Assembly (NCBI RefSeq): GCF_005517195.1
Contig: NZ_CP040244.1
Location: forward strand, 7,520,001-7,584,000
Reading direction: 5' to 3'
DNA: 64,000 nt
Source of the DNA: Streptomyces vilmorinianum
Lineage (GTDB): Bacteria; Actinomycetota; Actinomycetes; Streptomycetales; Streptomycetaceae
In this document: piece by piece, positions 41,545-51,767 of the stretch
Layout of the letters: every line of letters starts with the position of its first letter
Position numbering within the stretch: the stretch's first letter is position 1
The notes under the pieces: generated by a model
The model's input: the letters and a program-made list of their open reading frames with translations, nothing else
What the model was told of the DNA's origin: nothing
The model's database searches: none
Program-made: the position numbers and the translations under genes

Positions 41545-42480
41545 ATGTCAGCCACCCGGTATACGTATCTCGGTCCCGAAGGCACCTTCACGGAGGCCGC
41601 GCTGCGTACGCTGCCCGAGGCCGCGACCCGGGAACTCGTCCCCATGGTCTCCGTCCCTGCCGCGCTGGACGCCGTACGCAACGGAGAGGCCGCCGCCGCT
41701 CTCGTACCGATCGAGAACTCGGTGGAGGGCGGGGTCACCGCGACGCTGGACGAGCTGGCCTCCGGCGAACCGCTGATGATCTACCGCGAGGTGGTCCTGC
41801 CGATCGCCTTCGCCCTGCTCGTACGGCCCGGCACCGCGCTGTCGGAGGTCAAGACGGTCACCGGTCACCCGGTGGCCCAGCCGCAGGTACGGAACTGGCT
41901 GCGGGCCCACCTGCCCGACGCCCTGTGGGAATCGGCGGCCTCGAACGCGGACGGGGCCCGGCTGGTGCAGGAAGGCCGTTTCGACGCGGCGTTCGCCGGC
42001 GAGTTCGCGGCGGCGACCTACGGACTTGAGGCCCTGGTCACCGAGATCCACGACGCCGAGAACGCCGAGACCCGGTTCGTCCTGGTGGGCCGGCCGGCCC
42101 GGCCCGCGGCTCCGACCGGGGCGGACAAGACCTCGGTCGTGCTGTGGCTGGGCGACGACCACCCGGGTGCCCTCCTCGAACTGCTCCAGGAGTTCGCGGT
42201 GCGCGGGGTCAACCTGATGCTGATCCAGTCCCGCCCGACGGGCGCGGGCATCGGGAACTACTGCTTCGCCGTGGACGCCGAGGGCCATATCTCGGACCGG
42301 CGGGTGGGCGAGGCGCTGATGGGTCTGAAGCGGATCTGCCCCAAGGTGCGGTTCCTCGGCTCGTATCCGAGGGCGGGCGTGGCGGTGAAGGACGTACGAG
42401 CGCTGCGGCGCGGGACGTCGGACGCGGAGTTCATGGCGGCCTCCGATTGGCTGGCGAGGGCCCAGGACGGTCGGGCCTGA
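41545..42480 (+). CDS. pheA: Prephenate dehydratase
   Basis: A 311-residue protein of the phenylalanine pathway. The PDT domain begins YLGPEGTFTEAAL, with VPIENSVEGGV, and ends at the TRF motif (AETRFVLVG). The C-terminal ACT domain (DDHPGALLELLQEFAVRGVN, LIQSRPT) binds Phe for feedback inhibition; the usual ESRP is QSRP. It converts prephenate to phenylpyruvate. ATG 41545 fits the family start. It is followed by a long intergenic DnaA-box region and then serS. Confidence 0.95.
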   Translation: MSATRYTYLGPEGTFTEAALRTLPEAATRELVPMVSVPAALDAVRNGEAAAALVPIENSVEGGVTATLDELASGEPLMIYREVVLPIAFALLVRPGTALSEVKTVTGHPVAQPQVRNWLRAHLPDALWESAASNADGARLVQEGRFDAAFAGEFAAATYGLEALVTEIHDAENAETRFVLVGRPARPAAPTGADKTSVVLWLGDDHPGALLELLQEFAVRGVNLMLIQSRPTGAGIGNYCFAVDAEGHISDRRVGEALMGLKRICPKVRFLGSYPRAGVAVKDVRALRRGTSDAEFMAASDWLARAQDGRA

Positions 42481-42517
42481 CCTGATCGTGCCCCGCCGCT
42501 CCCGGCGTCGGGGGCGG

Positions 42518-42889
42518 TCGTCCACAGGTGTGAACCACTAGTCCTACCTGCATACTTTTCAGTTACCCACAGAAGTTATCCACAGGCCCGCTTCTCGACC
42601 TGGGGACAAGTCGATATGGCATGGCGACATGGTCGACAAATCACCCTAGTCACTCCACATCCATCCACAGTGCACCACGGCGGCCGGTGTCACCCCAATT
42701 CCCTTGATCAACTCTTTAGAGCGAGGAATTCCCACCCGAATGAGTGTGTGGGGGAGGTTTGATCGGGGAATTACTAGGCCCGCACCTTCGATTCGGAATG
42801 ATCTCCTCCGCGATCCACAGAACTTCCGCACAGCCTGTGGATAACATCCCGAGGCCGCGCATTCCTGTGGAGAAGTCCCTTGATCCACG
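42518..42889. promoter_or_regulatory. Cluster of DnaA boxes in the pheA-serS intergenic region
   Basis: This 576-bp gap, AT-rich for this chromosome, holds at least nine DnaA-box-like 9-mers. Exact TTATCCACA sites are at 42576-42584 and (reverse) 42836-42844. One-mismatch sites are TCGTCCACA 42518, TTACCCACA 42563, TGGGGACAA 42601 and TGTGGAGAA 42866. Weaker sites are CCATCCACA 42661, CGATCCACA 42811 and TTCCGCACA 42824. It may titrate DnaA or regulate replication initiation, and also contains the serS promoter. No ORF accepted in it. Confidence 0.85.
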
Positions 42890-43056
42890 AGGCGGTTCGG
42901 TCAAGCCATCGGCGTTGATCCGCCCCTTTTCGGGGGTCGATGCCTGGTTTATTGACGAATGGGGAGACCGCTTCCCATTTCTCGCAATTCGGGCAAAGCG
43001 ACATGCGCGCCTCTATCGAGTGGGGCGCGGCGAGCCCGCACCGGTAGCCTGGTGGG

Positions 43057-44346
43057 GTGATTGACCTTCGCCTGCTCCGTGAGGACCCCGACCGTGTTCG
43101 CGCCTCCCAGCGCGCCCGTGGAGAGGACGTCGCGCTCGTCGACGCCCTGCTCTCCGCCGATGAGCGGCGCAGGTCGTCGGGCGTCCGCTTCGACGAGCTT
43201 CGTTCCGAGCAGAAGGCGCTCGGCAAGCTGATCCCCAAGGCCACCCCCGAGGAGCGCGCCGAGCTCCTGCAGCGGGCCGAGCAGCTCAAGACCGACGTCA
43301 AGGCCGCCGAGGCCGAGCAGAACGAGGCCGACGAGACCGCTCGCGCTCTCCTGCTCCAGCTGGGCAACATCGTCCACGCGGACGTCCCGGTCGGCGGAGA
43401 GGAGGACTTCGTCGTCCTCGAGACGCACGGCACCATCCGCGACTTCGCGGCCGAGGGCTTCGAGCCCAAGGACCACCTGGAGCTGGGCGAGGCGCTGGGC
43501 GCCATCGACGTCGAGCGGGGCGCCAAGGTCTCCGGTTCTCGCTTCTACTACCTGACGGGTGTCGGCGCGCTGCTGGAGCTCGCCCTCGTCAACGCGGCGA
43601 TCGCGCAGGCCACCGAGGCCGGGTTCATCCCGATGCTGACGCCGGCGCTGGTCCGCCCGCGCGCCATGGAGGGCACCGGCTTCCTCGGCCAGGCCGCGGA
43701 GAACGTGTACCACCTGGAGAAGGACGACTTCTACCTCGTCGGTACGTCCGAGGTGCCGCTCGCCGCGTACCACATGGACGAGATCATCGACGCGGACAAG
43801 CTCCCGCTGCGCTACGCCGGCTTCTCGCCGTGCTTCCGCCGCGAGGCCGGCACGTACGGCAAGGACACCCGAGGCATCTTCCGGGTCCACCAGTTCGACA
43901 AGGTCGAGATGTTCTCGTACGTCGCTCCGGAGGACGCCGAGGCCGAGCACAAGCGGCTCCTGGAGTGGGAGAAGCAGTGGCTGACCAGCCTCGAGCTCCC
44001 CTTCCAGGTCATCGACGTGGCCACCGGCGACCTCGGCGCCTCGGCCTCGCGCAAGTTCGACTGCGAGGCGTGGATCCCGACGCAGGGCAAGTACCGCGAG
44101 CTGACCTCGGCGTCGAACTGCGACGGCTTCCAGGCGCGCCGCCTGTCCGTGCGGATGCGCGACGAGCGGAACGGCAAGAAGGTCGTGCAGCCGCTGGCGA
44201 CGCTGAACGGCACGCTGTGCGCCGTACCGCGCACGATCGTGGCGATCCTGGAGAACCACCAGCTGCCGGACGGCTCGGTTCGGGTGCCGGAGGTGCTGCG
44301 GCCGTACCTGGGTGGCCGCGAGGTCCTGGAGCCGATCTCCAAGTGA
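43057..44346 (+). CDS. serS: Seryl-tRNA synthetase
   Basis: A 429-residue class II synthetase: N-terminal antiparallel coiled-coil arm (about 30-105, LIPKATPEERAELLQRAEQ), then motifs 2 (FSPCFRREAGTYGKDTRGIFR) and 3 (NGTLCAVPRTIVAILENHQ) and the serine/ATP pocket (GTSEVPLAAYH). GTG 43057 begins IDLRLLREDPDRV, as in the family. It charges tRNA-Ser; three tRNA-Ser genes are in this window. Its stop overlaps the HAD gene start (GTGA). Confidence 0.96.
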   Translation: MIDLRLLREDPDRVRASQRARGEDVALVDALLSADERRRSSGVRFDELRSEQKALGKLIPKATPEERAELLQRAEQLKTDVKAAEAEQNEADETARALLLQLGNIVHADVPVGGEEDFVVLETHGTIRDFAAEGFEPKDHLELGEALGAIDVERGAKVSGSRFYYLTGVGALLELALVNAAIAQATEAGFIPMLTPALVRPRAMEGTGFLGQAAENVYHLEKDDFYLVGTSEVPLAAYHMDEIIDADKLPLRYAGFSPCFRREAGTYGKDTRGIFRVHQFDKVEMFSYVAPEDAEAEHKRLLEWEKQWLTSLELPFQVIDVATGDLGASASRKFDCEAWIPTQGKYRELTSASNCDGFQARRLSVRMRDERNGKKVVQPLATLNGTLCAVPRTIVAILENHQLPDGSVRVPEVLRPYLGGREVLEPISK

Positions 44347-45146
44347 GCCCGTTCCCGTACAAGCTCGTCGCGACGGACCTCGACGGCACGCTGCTGCGGG
44401 CCGACGAGTCGGTCTCGGAGCGTACGCGTGACGCCCTCGCCGCCGTGGTGGCGGCGGGGGCCGCGCACATCGTGGTCACGGGCCGGTCCGTGCCCTGGAC
44501 CCGGCACATCCTCGACGACCTCGGCTACGAGGGGCTCGCGGTGTGCGGTCAGGGCGCGCAGGTCTACCACGCGGGCGAGCACCGGCTGCTGACCTCGGTG
44601 ACGCTGGACCGGCAGCTGGCCGGCCTGGCGCTGTCGAAGATCGAGGCCGAGGTCGGGCCGCTGGCCCTGGCCGCGAGCCGGGACGGTCTGGACGGCGAGG
44701 TGCTGGTCAGCTCCGACTACCGGGTCCAGGAGGGCCCGCTGCCGGTGGTCCTCTTCGGGGATCCGACGGAGCTGTGGTCCGCCCCGCTGAACAAGCTGTA
44801 CATCCAGCACCCCACGCTGTCCGACGACGAGCTGACGCGGGCCGCCCGGCAGACGGTCGGCAGCCTGGTGGACGTCGTCATGGCGGGCCCGGGGATAGTG
44901 GAGATCCTCCCGCTCGGTCTGACCAAGGCCACGGGCCTGTCGCTGGCGGCGCGGCGCCTCGGGGTGAAGGCGGCGGAGACGATCGCCTTCGGTGACATGC
45001 CGAACGACATCCCGATGTTCGGCTGGGCGGCGCGGGGTGTGGCGATGGCGAACGCGCACGACGATCTGAAGGCGGTCGCGGACGAGGTGACGGCCTCGAA
45101 CGAGGAGGACGGCATCGCGGTCGTCCTGGAGCGTCTGCTCGGGTAG
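44343..45146 (+). CDS. HAD-superfamily phosphatase (Cof type)
   Basis: A 267-residue protein with HAD motif I LVATDLDGTLL, motif II VVTGRS, motif III lysine (TKATGLSLAARRLGV) and motif IV FGDMPNDIPMF. The long cap between motifs II and III is of the Cof class, which dephosphorylates small phospho-metabolites. GTG 44343 overlaps the serS stop by 4 bp, so the two are co-translated. A paralogue lies at 62026-62886. Confidence 0.9.
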   Translation: MSPFPYKLVATDLDGTLLRADESVSERTRDALAAVVAAGAAHIVVTGRSVPWTRHILDDLGYEGLAVCGQGAQVYHAGEHRLLTSVTLDRQLAGLALSKIEAEVGPLALAASRDGLDGEVLVSSDYRVQEGPLPVVLFGDPTELWSAPLNKLYIQHPTLSDDELTRAARQTVGSLVDVVMAGPGIVEILPLGLTKATGLSLAARRLGVKAAETIAFGDMPNDIPMFGWAARGVAMANAHDDLKAVADEVTASNEEDGIAVVLERLLG

Positions 45147-45160
45147 TTCCGTACCTTGTG

Positions 45161-45245
<85 letters not shown>

Positions 45246-45638
45246 GGGTGGGCGGCCCGCGCGGAAGACCCGCGCGCTCGAAGCGGCCGCCCCGGCGGCG
45301 CTAGGGGGCGCCGCCCTGCAGGGAGCTCGACGGACTCGAACTCCGGCTCGAACTGGTGTCGGTCATCGTCGCGCTCCTCCCCGGTCTCTCGGCGGGCGTC
45401 TCCCGCTCAACCAGTGTGCGCGCGGCGGGGGTTCGGGGGCCAGCGGTTTTCCGTGCGGCAGCCCGCGCGTGGTCCTGGATCGCCCCCAGGATGCCGGTGA
45501 CCCCGATGTGACGAGCAGCCACACATGCGAACCGGGTGACGAACGCACCCACGACCTGATCGGTCGGGACGGTTCGTCACCCGGGAGGGTTTCGGTTCGG
45601 CGCCTTTCAGTGCCTGCCACCCTGGAATGAGGGCGACC
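45246..45638. other. Intergenic region with likely lpd terminator
   Basis: 390 bp between tRNA-Ser and lpd. At 45532-45584, a 13-bp arm (ccgggtgacgaac / gttcgtcacccgg) encloses an inner cgacc/ggtcg pair, forming a long hairpin that would end the lpd transcript. A Ser-rich short frame near 45301-45365 on the minus strand is not convincing as a gene. Confidence 0.6.
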
Positions 45639-47042
<1,404 letters not shown>

Positions 47043-47193
47043 GACTGACTCCCGAAGGTGGTGAGGGTGTGCGTCCACGTACGGGCCCACAGTAGTCCGG
47101 GTCCGGGAAGCGGGCCCGGGGGCCGGGGCCGGGGGGCGGGGGCGTCCTGCCCCGGCCCGGACCCGACCCCCGGACCTCGGACCTCGGCTCGCG

Positions 47194-47913
47194 TTACTCC
47201 TCGCCCGCCAGCTTCAGCGTCCGCAGCTTCTGGCCCGCGTACCAGGTCGCGACGACCGTGACACCGGCGAGCAGCGCCACCGCCGTCGGCAGGCCCACGT
47301 CCGAGGTGACCAGGCCTTCGCCGCTGACCTTCTGGGCGACCGCGAGCGCCCACTGCTGCACGCTGAGCGTCTTCGCACCGGAGATCAGGGAGCCGAACAG
47401 GGCCTCCCAGACCAGGGCGTAGACGAGCCCGATGACCACCGCGTGGCGGCTGACCGTGCCCAGGAGCAGGAACAGGGCGCTGTACGCGATGGAGGCGACG
47501 AGCGCCGCGACGGTGTACGCGACCGCGACCTGCTGGCCGTTGCCGTTGAGGATCAGGCCCGCGAGGAAGGTGGGCACCGCCGAGAAGACCATGGTCACGG
47601 CGATCGCCACGGTCAGCTTGGTGACGATGATCTCGGGCCGCTTCACCGGCTTGGACAGCAGGTAGACGATCGAGCCGTCGTCGATCTCCGGGCCGATCGC
47701 GCCCGTTCCGGCGATGACACCGATCAGCGGCACCATCGTGGCGAGGGCGAAGCCGCCGAGGACGTCGGCGGCGACCTGGTCGTCCGCGCCGTTGAAGGCG
47801 CGTACCGCCGCGGCGATCATCAGCAGGAGCGCGGGCAGCGCGAAGAGGATCAGCGCCCGCCGGCGGCCGAGCAGGGCCCGGTAGGTGAGCCGGGCGACTG
47901 TGGGGTTGTACAT
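47194..47913 (-). CDS. ABC-2 type transporter permease
   Basis: A 239-residue membrane protein with six helices (ALILFALPALLLMIAAAV, LATMVPLIGVIAGTGAIG, AIAVTMVFSAVPTFLAGLI, AALVASIAYSALFLLLG, AVVIGLVYALVWEALFGSL, TAVALLAGVTVVATWYAG) and the LLSKPVKRPEIIVTKL loop of ABC-2 proteins. It lies 14 bp after the ATPase gene and should pair with it. Substrate unknown. Confidence 0.85.
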   Translation of the reverse strand: MYNPTVARLTYRALLGRRRALILFALPALLLMIAAAVRAFNGADDQVAADVLGGFALATMVPLIGVIAGTGAIGPEIDDGSIVYLLSKPVKRPEIIVTKLTVAIAVTMVFSAVPTFLAGLILNGNGQQVAVAYTVAALVASIAYSALFLLLGTVSRHAVVIGLVYALVWEALFGSLISGAKTLSVQQWALAVAQKVSGEGLVTSDVGLPTAVALLAGVTVVATWYAGQKLRTLKLAGEE

Positions 47914-47927
47914 CGGTCAGGCTCCTT

Positions 47928-48839
47928 TCAGGCCGCTACGAGGTACGAGAAGACCGATTCGAGGGACTCGTCGGACGGTGAGACCGTCAGCAGGCGGATC
48001 CCCTGCGCCCGGGCGACCCGGGGAAGCAGCTCGGTGAAGCGTCCGAAGTCGATCGCCTGGATGCGCAGGGCGCCCTCGGCGAGGTCGACCTCGATGCCGG
48101 CCGTGGACGGGTCGGCGATGAGCGCGGCCGCCAGGGCCCGGTCGTCGCTGGACCGTACGAGGTAGCGGTGGGGCCGGTCCGTCATCAGCCGGCGGATCTT
48201 GCGGAAGTCGCCCGAGGCGGCGTGGCGCCCGGCGACGATCACCTCGATGTGCGAGGCGAGCTGCTCGACCTCTTCCAGGATGTGGGAGGAGAAGAGCACC
48301 GTGCGGCCGGCCGAGCCCATGCGGCGCAGCAGGTCCATCAGCTGCATGCGCTGGCGCGGGTCCATGCCGTTGAACGGCTCGTCGAGCAGGAGCACCGACG
48401 GGTCGTGGACGAGGGCCGAGGCCATCTTCACGCGCTGCCGCATGCCCTTGCTGTACGTGGCGATCTTCCGGTCCTGCGCGTACTCCATCTCGACCGTGGC
48501 GAGCGCGTGCTGGGCCTCCTTGGCGCCCAGGCCGTGCAACTCGGCGTTGGCGAGGACGAATTCGCGTCCGGTGAGGAAGTCGTACATCGCCTCCCGCTCG
48601 GGCACGACGCCGATGTGCCGGTAGACGGACTCGTTGCGCCAGATCGTCTCGCCGTCGAGGGTGACCGTGCCGGTGGAGGGGGCGAGGAAGCCGCCCATCA
48701 TGTTGATGAGGGTGGACTTTCCGGCGCCGTTGGGGCCGAGGAGGCCGGTGACGCCCGGGCCGATCGTCATGGTGACGTCGTTGACGGCCACGACGTTTCC
48801 GAACCAGCGCGAGACGTGGTCGATGTTGAGGGAGGTCAC
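47928..48839 (-). CDS. ABC transporter ATP-binding protein
   Basis: 303 residues with Walker A GPNGAGKST, signature YSKGMRQRVK, Walker B VLLLDEPFNG and the switch His in FSSHILEEV. GTG 48839 overlaps the upstream permease stop (GTGA). Only this part of a longer open frame is family-like. The C-terminal domain of about 80 residues (RYLVRSSDDRALAAALI) is of the kind that contacts ABC-2 permeases. Confidence 0.92.
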   Translation of the reverse strand: MTSLNIDHVSRWFGNVVAVNDVTMTIGPGVTGLLGPNGAGKSTLINMMGGFLAPSTGTVTLDGETIWRNESVYRHIGVVPEREAMYDFLTGREFVLANAELHGLGAKEAQHALATVEMEYAQDRKIATYSKGMRQRVKMASALVHDPSVLLLDEPFNGMDPRQRMQLMDLLRRMGSAGRTVLFSSHILEEVEQLASHIEVIVAGRHAASGDFRKIRRLMTDRPHRYLVRSSDDRALAAALIADPSTAGIEVDLAEGALRIQAIDFGRFTELLPRVARAQGIRLLTVSPSDESLESVFSYLVAA

Positions 48840-49732
48840 AGCCCGACCTTTCGGTAGCGGCGCATCAGCACGCCGTACGAACCGGCGATGAGTGCGAGGA
48901 CGACCAGCAGGTAGACCACGCCGGTTCCGGCGCCCGGAGCGGCGTCCGTTCCGCCGGGGAAGGCGGACGGCGCGCCGAGGAACGCCGTCTGCACACCGTC
49001 GATGAGGGTGATCGGCGAGAACAGCCCCATCCACTTGATGGCGCCGATGTTGTCCGTGCCGTAGGCGATGCCCTGCAGGGTGGAGACCGCGCCGTACGAG
49101 ATCACGAGGACGGCGATCACGGCGGCGACGCCGAAGCCGCGGCGGGGCGTGAGCGCCGCCATGACCAGGCCGATCCCGCCGAAGAGCAGCGACAGCAGGG
49201 CGACGGAGACGAGTCCCTGGCCGAAGAGCTTGGTCTGGTCGGCGAAGTCCAGCTTGGCGAGCAGCGAGCCGATGTAGAGGATCAGCAGCGGGGCGGCGGT
49301 GAGGACGAAGAGCGCCGAGGCCATCGCGCCGTACTTGGCGAGGACGTAGTCCATGCGCTCGATCGGGCGGGAGAAGTACAGCGGCACCGTCCTGAACCGG
49401 AGGTCACGGGAGACGGACTGCGGGGCCTGGGCGGCCACGTAGATGGCGATGACGAGCTGGAGGTAGATCGCGTACTGCGTGTACTCGATCGCCAGCTTGG
49501 GCGCCTTGGTGACGACCGCGACCGCGACGATGATCAGCGCGGGCACGCACATCACCGCGAAGAGGAGCATCGGCAGCACCTTGGACTTGGCGCTGCGGCC
49601 CAGTCCGTACGCTCCGCGCAGCGACTGCGAGAACAGCGAGCGGCGCGCGTAGGCGCGGCCGAGGCGCGGCCCGTCGTAGTTGCGGTAGCCGATGTTGTGG
49701 ATCTGCGTGGTCTCGGGGGCCTGGGAGCTCAT
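48836..49732 (-). CDS. ABC-2 type transporter permease
   Basis: 298 residues. The N-terminus carries the signature IHNIGYRNYDGPRLGRAYA seen in actinobacterial ABC permeases of this operon type, followed by six helices and the LYFSRPIERMDYVLAKYG loop. The 3' end overlaps the second ATPase and the 5' end overlaps the first ATPase (ATGA), so all four genes are one transcript. Confidence 0.88.
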   Translation of the reverse strand: MSSQAPETTQIHNIGYRNYDGPRLGRAYARRSLFSQSLRGAYGLGRSAKSKVLPMLLFAVMCVPALIIVAVAVVTKAPKLAIEYTQYAIYLQLVIAIYVAAQAPQSVSRDLRFRTVPLYFSRPIERMDYVLAKYGAMASALFVLTAAPLLILYIGSLLAKLDFADQTKLFGQGLVSVALLSLLFGGIGLVMAALTPRRGFGVAAVIAVLVISYGAVSTLQGIAYGTDNIGAIKWMGLFSPITLIDGVQTAFLGAPSAFPGGTDAAPGAGTGVVYLLVVLALIAGSYGVLMRRYRKVGL

Positions 49733-50688
49733 CGCGCCGGCACCTCCTCCTGCTGCTGCTGGGGGCGGAAGACCTCGGCGATGTGGTGGCGGCGCTGCTC
49801 CATCCGCACGAGCCCCAGGCCGAGGTCGGCGACGGTGTCGCGGACGAGGTCGTACGTCTCCTCGCCCGCGGCTTCCACGAGGAGGATGTGCCCCGCGCCG
49901 GGCAGGCCGTCCTCGACACCCTCGTGCAGGGTGACGCCCGCCGCGGCGAGGGCCGCGCGGAGCGACGCCGTGCCGTCGGGGTGGGTGTCGGAGTCCGTGA
50001 CCTCGACCGCGAGGGTCGTGGTGATCTGGGTGAAGTCGCTGGTGGAGCTGGAGCGCAGCAGGCGTCCGCCGTCGATGACGACGACGTGGTCGCAGGTGCG
50101 CTCGAGCTCGCCGAGGAGGTGGGAGGTGACCAGGACCGAGATGCCGAAGTCGGTCCAGACCCGGCGGATCAGGCCGAGCATCTCGTCCCGGCCGACCGGG
50201 TCGAGGCCGTTGGTCGGCTCGTCGAGGAGGACCAGCTGCGGGTCGTGGACCAGGGCCTGGGCGAGTTTCACCCGCTGCTTCATACCGGTCGAGTAGCCGC
50301 CGATGGGGCGGTAGCGCTCCTCGTACAGACCGACGTGGCGCAGCGTGTCGGCGGTCCGCTCGCGGGCGGCGGTGGCGGGCAGGCCCGACATCCGTGCCAT
50401 GTGGACGACGAACTCGGTGGCCGAGACGTCCGGGGGGAGGCAGTCGTGCTCGGGCATGTATCCGACGCGCTCACGGATCTGGGCGCCTGAGGTGGCGACG
50501 TCCAGGCCGAGCACGGCGGCGGTGCCCTCGGTGGCGGGGGACAGCCCGAGCAGAATCTTGATCATCGTGGACTTGCCGGCTCCGTTGGCACCCACCAGTC
50601 CGGTCACACCGGGCCCGATGTCCAGGGAGAGCCGGTCGAGAGCGGTCACCCGGGGGAACCGCTTGCTGAGGCTTTCGGTGGCGATCAC
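49729..50688 (-). CDS. ABC transporter ATP-binding protein
   Basis: 319 residues with Walker A GANGAGKST, signature YSTGMKQRVK, Walker B LVLLDEPTNG and TSHLLGELE. Two GTG codons compete: 50694 sits directly on the GGAGG, while 50688 is seven bases from it and was chosen. A C-terminal domain of about 100 residues ends in a Gln/Glu-rich tail (RPQQQQEEVPAR). First gene of the double ABC operon. Confidence 0.9.
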   Translation of the reverse strand: MIATESLSKRFPRVTALDRLSLDIGPGVTGLVGANGAGKSTMIKILLGLSPATEGTAAVLGLDVATSGAQIRERVGYMPEHDCLPPDVSATEFVVHMARMSGLPATAARERTADTLRHVGLYEERYRPIGGYSTGMKQRVKLAQALVHDPQLVLLDEPTNGLDPVGRDEMLGLIRRVWTDFGISVLVTSHLLGELERTCDHVVVIDGGRLLRSSSTSDFTQITTTLAVEVTDSDTHPDGTASLRAALAAAGVTLHEGVEDGLPGAGHILLVEAAGEETYDLVRDTVADLGLGLVRMEQRRHHIAEVFRPQQQQEEVPAR

Positions 50689-50915
50689 AGTCACGCCTCC
50701 GACCGTAGTGGCGCACACCACAGCCGTCGTCAGCCCATCGGCTCGATCCGTATCCGACCTCAGGCGTACGGACCCGTAGGGGAGCCGAGACCAAAGTCGT
50801 TTTCCACAGGGCTCGTGCACACCCCTTGACGCAGCCGCCGGGCATTGTCACATTCATCAGTGTCAAGTTACGACCACGTAGCGCAGTCGCATCCTCACAC
50901 GGACGGGCGGGTGGC

Positions 50916-51767
50916 ATGGCCTCAGCAGTGACAAGCGAACTGACCGCGGAACTGCGGGGGTTCAGGGAAGTGCAGCGCCTCTCGTACGAGTGCGCGGAAG
51001 CGGTCGCGGCGCAGCTCAAGCCGGGGGTGACCGAGCGTGAGGCCGCGAAGATGCAGCGGGACTGGCTGTACGAGCGGGGCGTGCGGGACTGGTTCCACCG
51101 GCCCTTCGCCTGGTTCGGCGACCGTACGGCCTTCGTCGACTTCAAGATCCCGCTGCAGTTCTTCCCCACCGGCCGGCGCCTGGAGGCGGGGATGCCCTTC
51201 ATCCTCGACATGGCGCCCGTGTACAAGGGCTACACCTCGGACATCGGCTACTCCGGCTGCCTGGGGCTCAACCCCCTCCACGACAAGCTGCTCGCCGATC
51301 TGAAGGCGCACCGCGAGCTGATTCTGAGCGAGGTGCGCGAGCGCCGCTCGCTGCGGGAGATCTACGAGAACGTGGACCGGCTCATGGTCCGCCAGGGGTA
51401 CGCCAACCGGCACCGCGCGTATCCCTTCGGCGTGATCGCCCACAAGATCGACCGGGTCAAGGAGCGCCGCTGGTCGCCGACGCTCTTCGGCTTCGGCACC
51501 CAGGCGCTCAAGGGCCTGGCGAGCGACGCGGTCCATGGCCACCGTGACGGCTGGTCGCCGCTCTGGTCGCCGTACAAGTTCTCCGACCACCCGCCGCAGC
51601 CGGGGCTGTGGGCGGTCGAGCCGCACCTCGGGTTCCGGGGTACGGGCGCGAAGTTCGAGGAGATCCTCGTCGTCACCGACTCGAAGGATCCGGAGCAGAG
51701 CGCGTTCTGGCTGGACGACGATCTGCCGCACGTGCGGCGCTGGAACGAGAGCGAAGGGGCGGCGTGA
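50916..51767 (+). CDS. M24-family metallopeptidase-like protein
   Basis: A 283-residue pita-bread fold protein: AVAAQLKPGVTEREAAKMQ, a helix-strand run to FILDMAPVYKGYTSDIGY (metal Asp positions), HRAYPFGVIAHK with His, and a C-terminal VEPHLGF Glu. Relative to aminopeptidase P the last ligand strand is altered (FEEILVV). Substrate unknown. ATG 50916 was selected. It is followed by a GTGA overlap with the hydrolase-SDR fusion, so it is first in a small operon. Confidence 0.8.
   Translation: MASAVTSELTAELRGFREVQRLSYECAEAVAAQLKPGVTEREAAKMQRDWLYERGVRDWFHRPFAWFGDRTAFVDFKIPLQFFPTGRRLEAGMPFILDMAPVYKGYTSDIGYSGCLGLNPLHDKLLADLKAHRELILSEVRERRSLREIYENVDRLMVRQGYANRHRAYPFGVIAHKIDRVKERRWSPTLFGFGTQALKGLASDAVHGHRDGWSPLWSPYKFSDHPPQPGLWAVEPHLGFRGTGAKFEEILVVTDSKDPEQSAFWLDDDLPHVRRWNESEGAA

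Noticed and set aside
45301..45552. 83-codon Ser-rich frame between tRNA-Ser and lpd
   Set aside because: No ribosome site, no domain, composition like read-through of intergenic DNA.
50780..50830. Single DnaA-box-like ttttccaca upstream of the M24 gene
   Set aside because: Isolated site with two mismatches; no cluster, likely chance.
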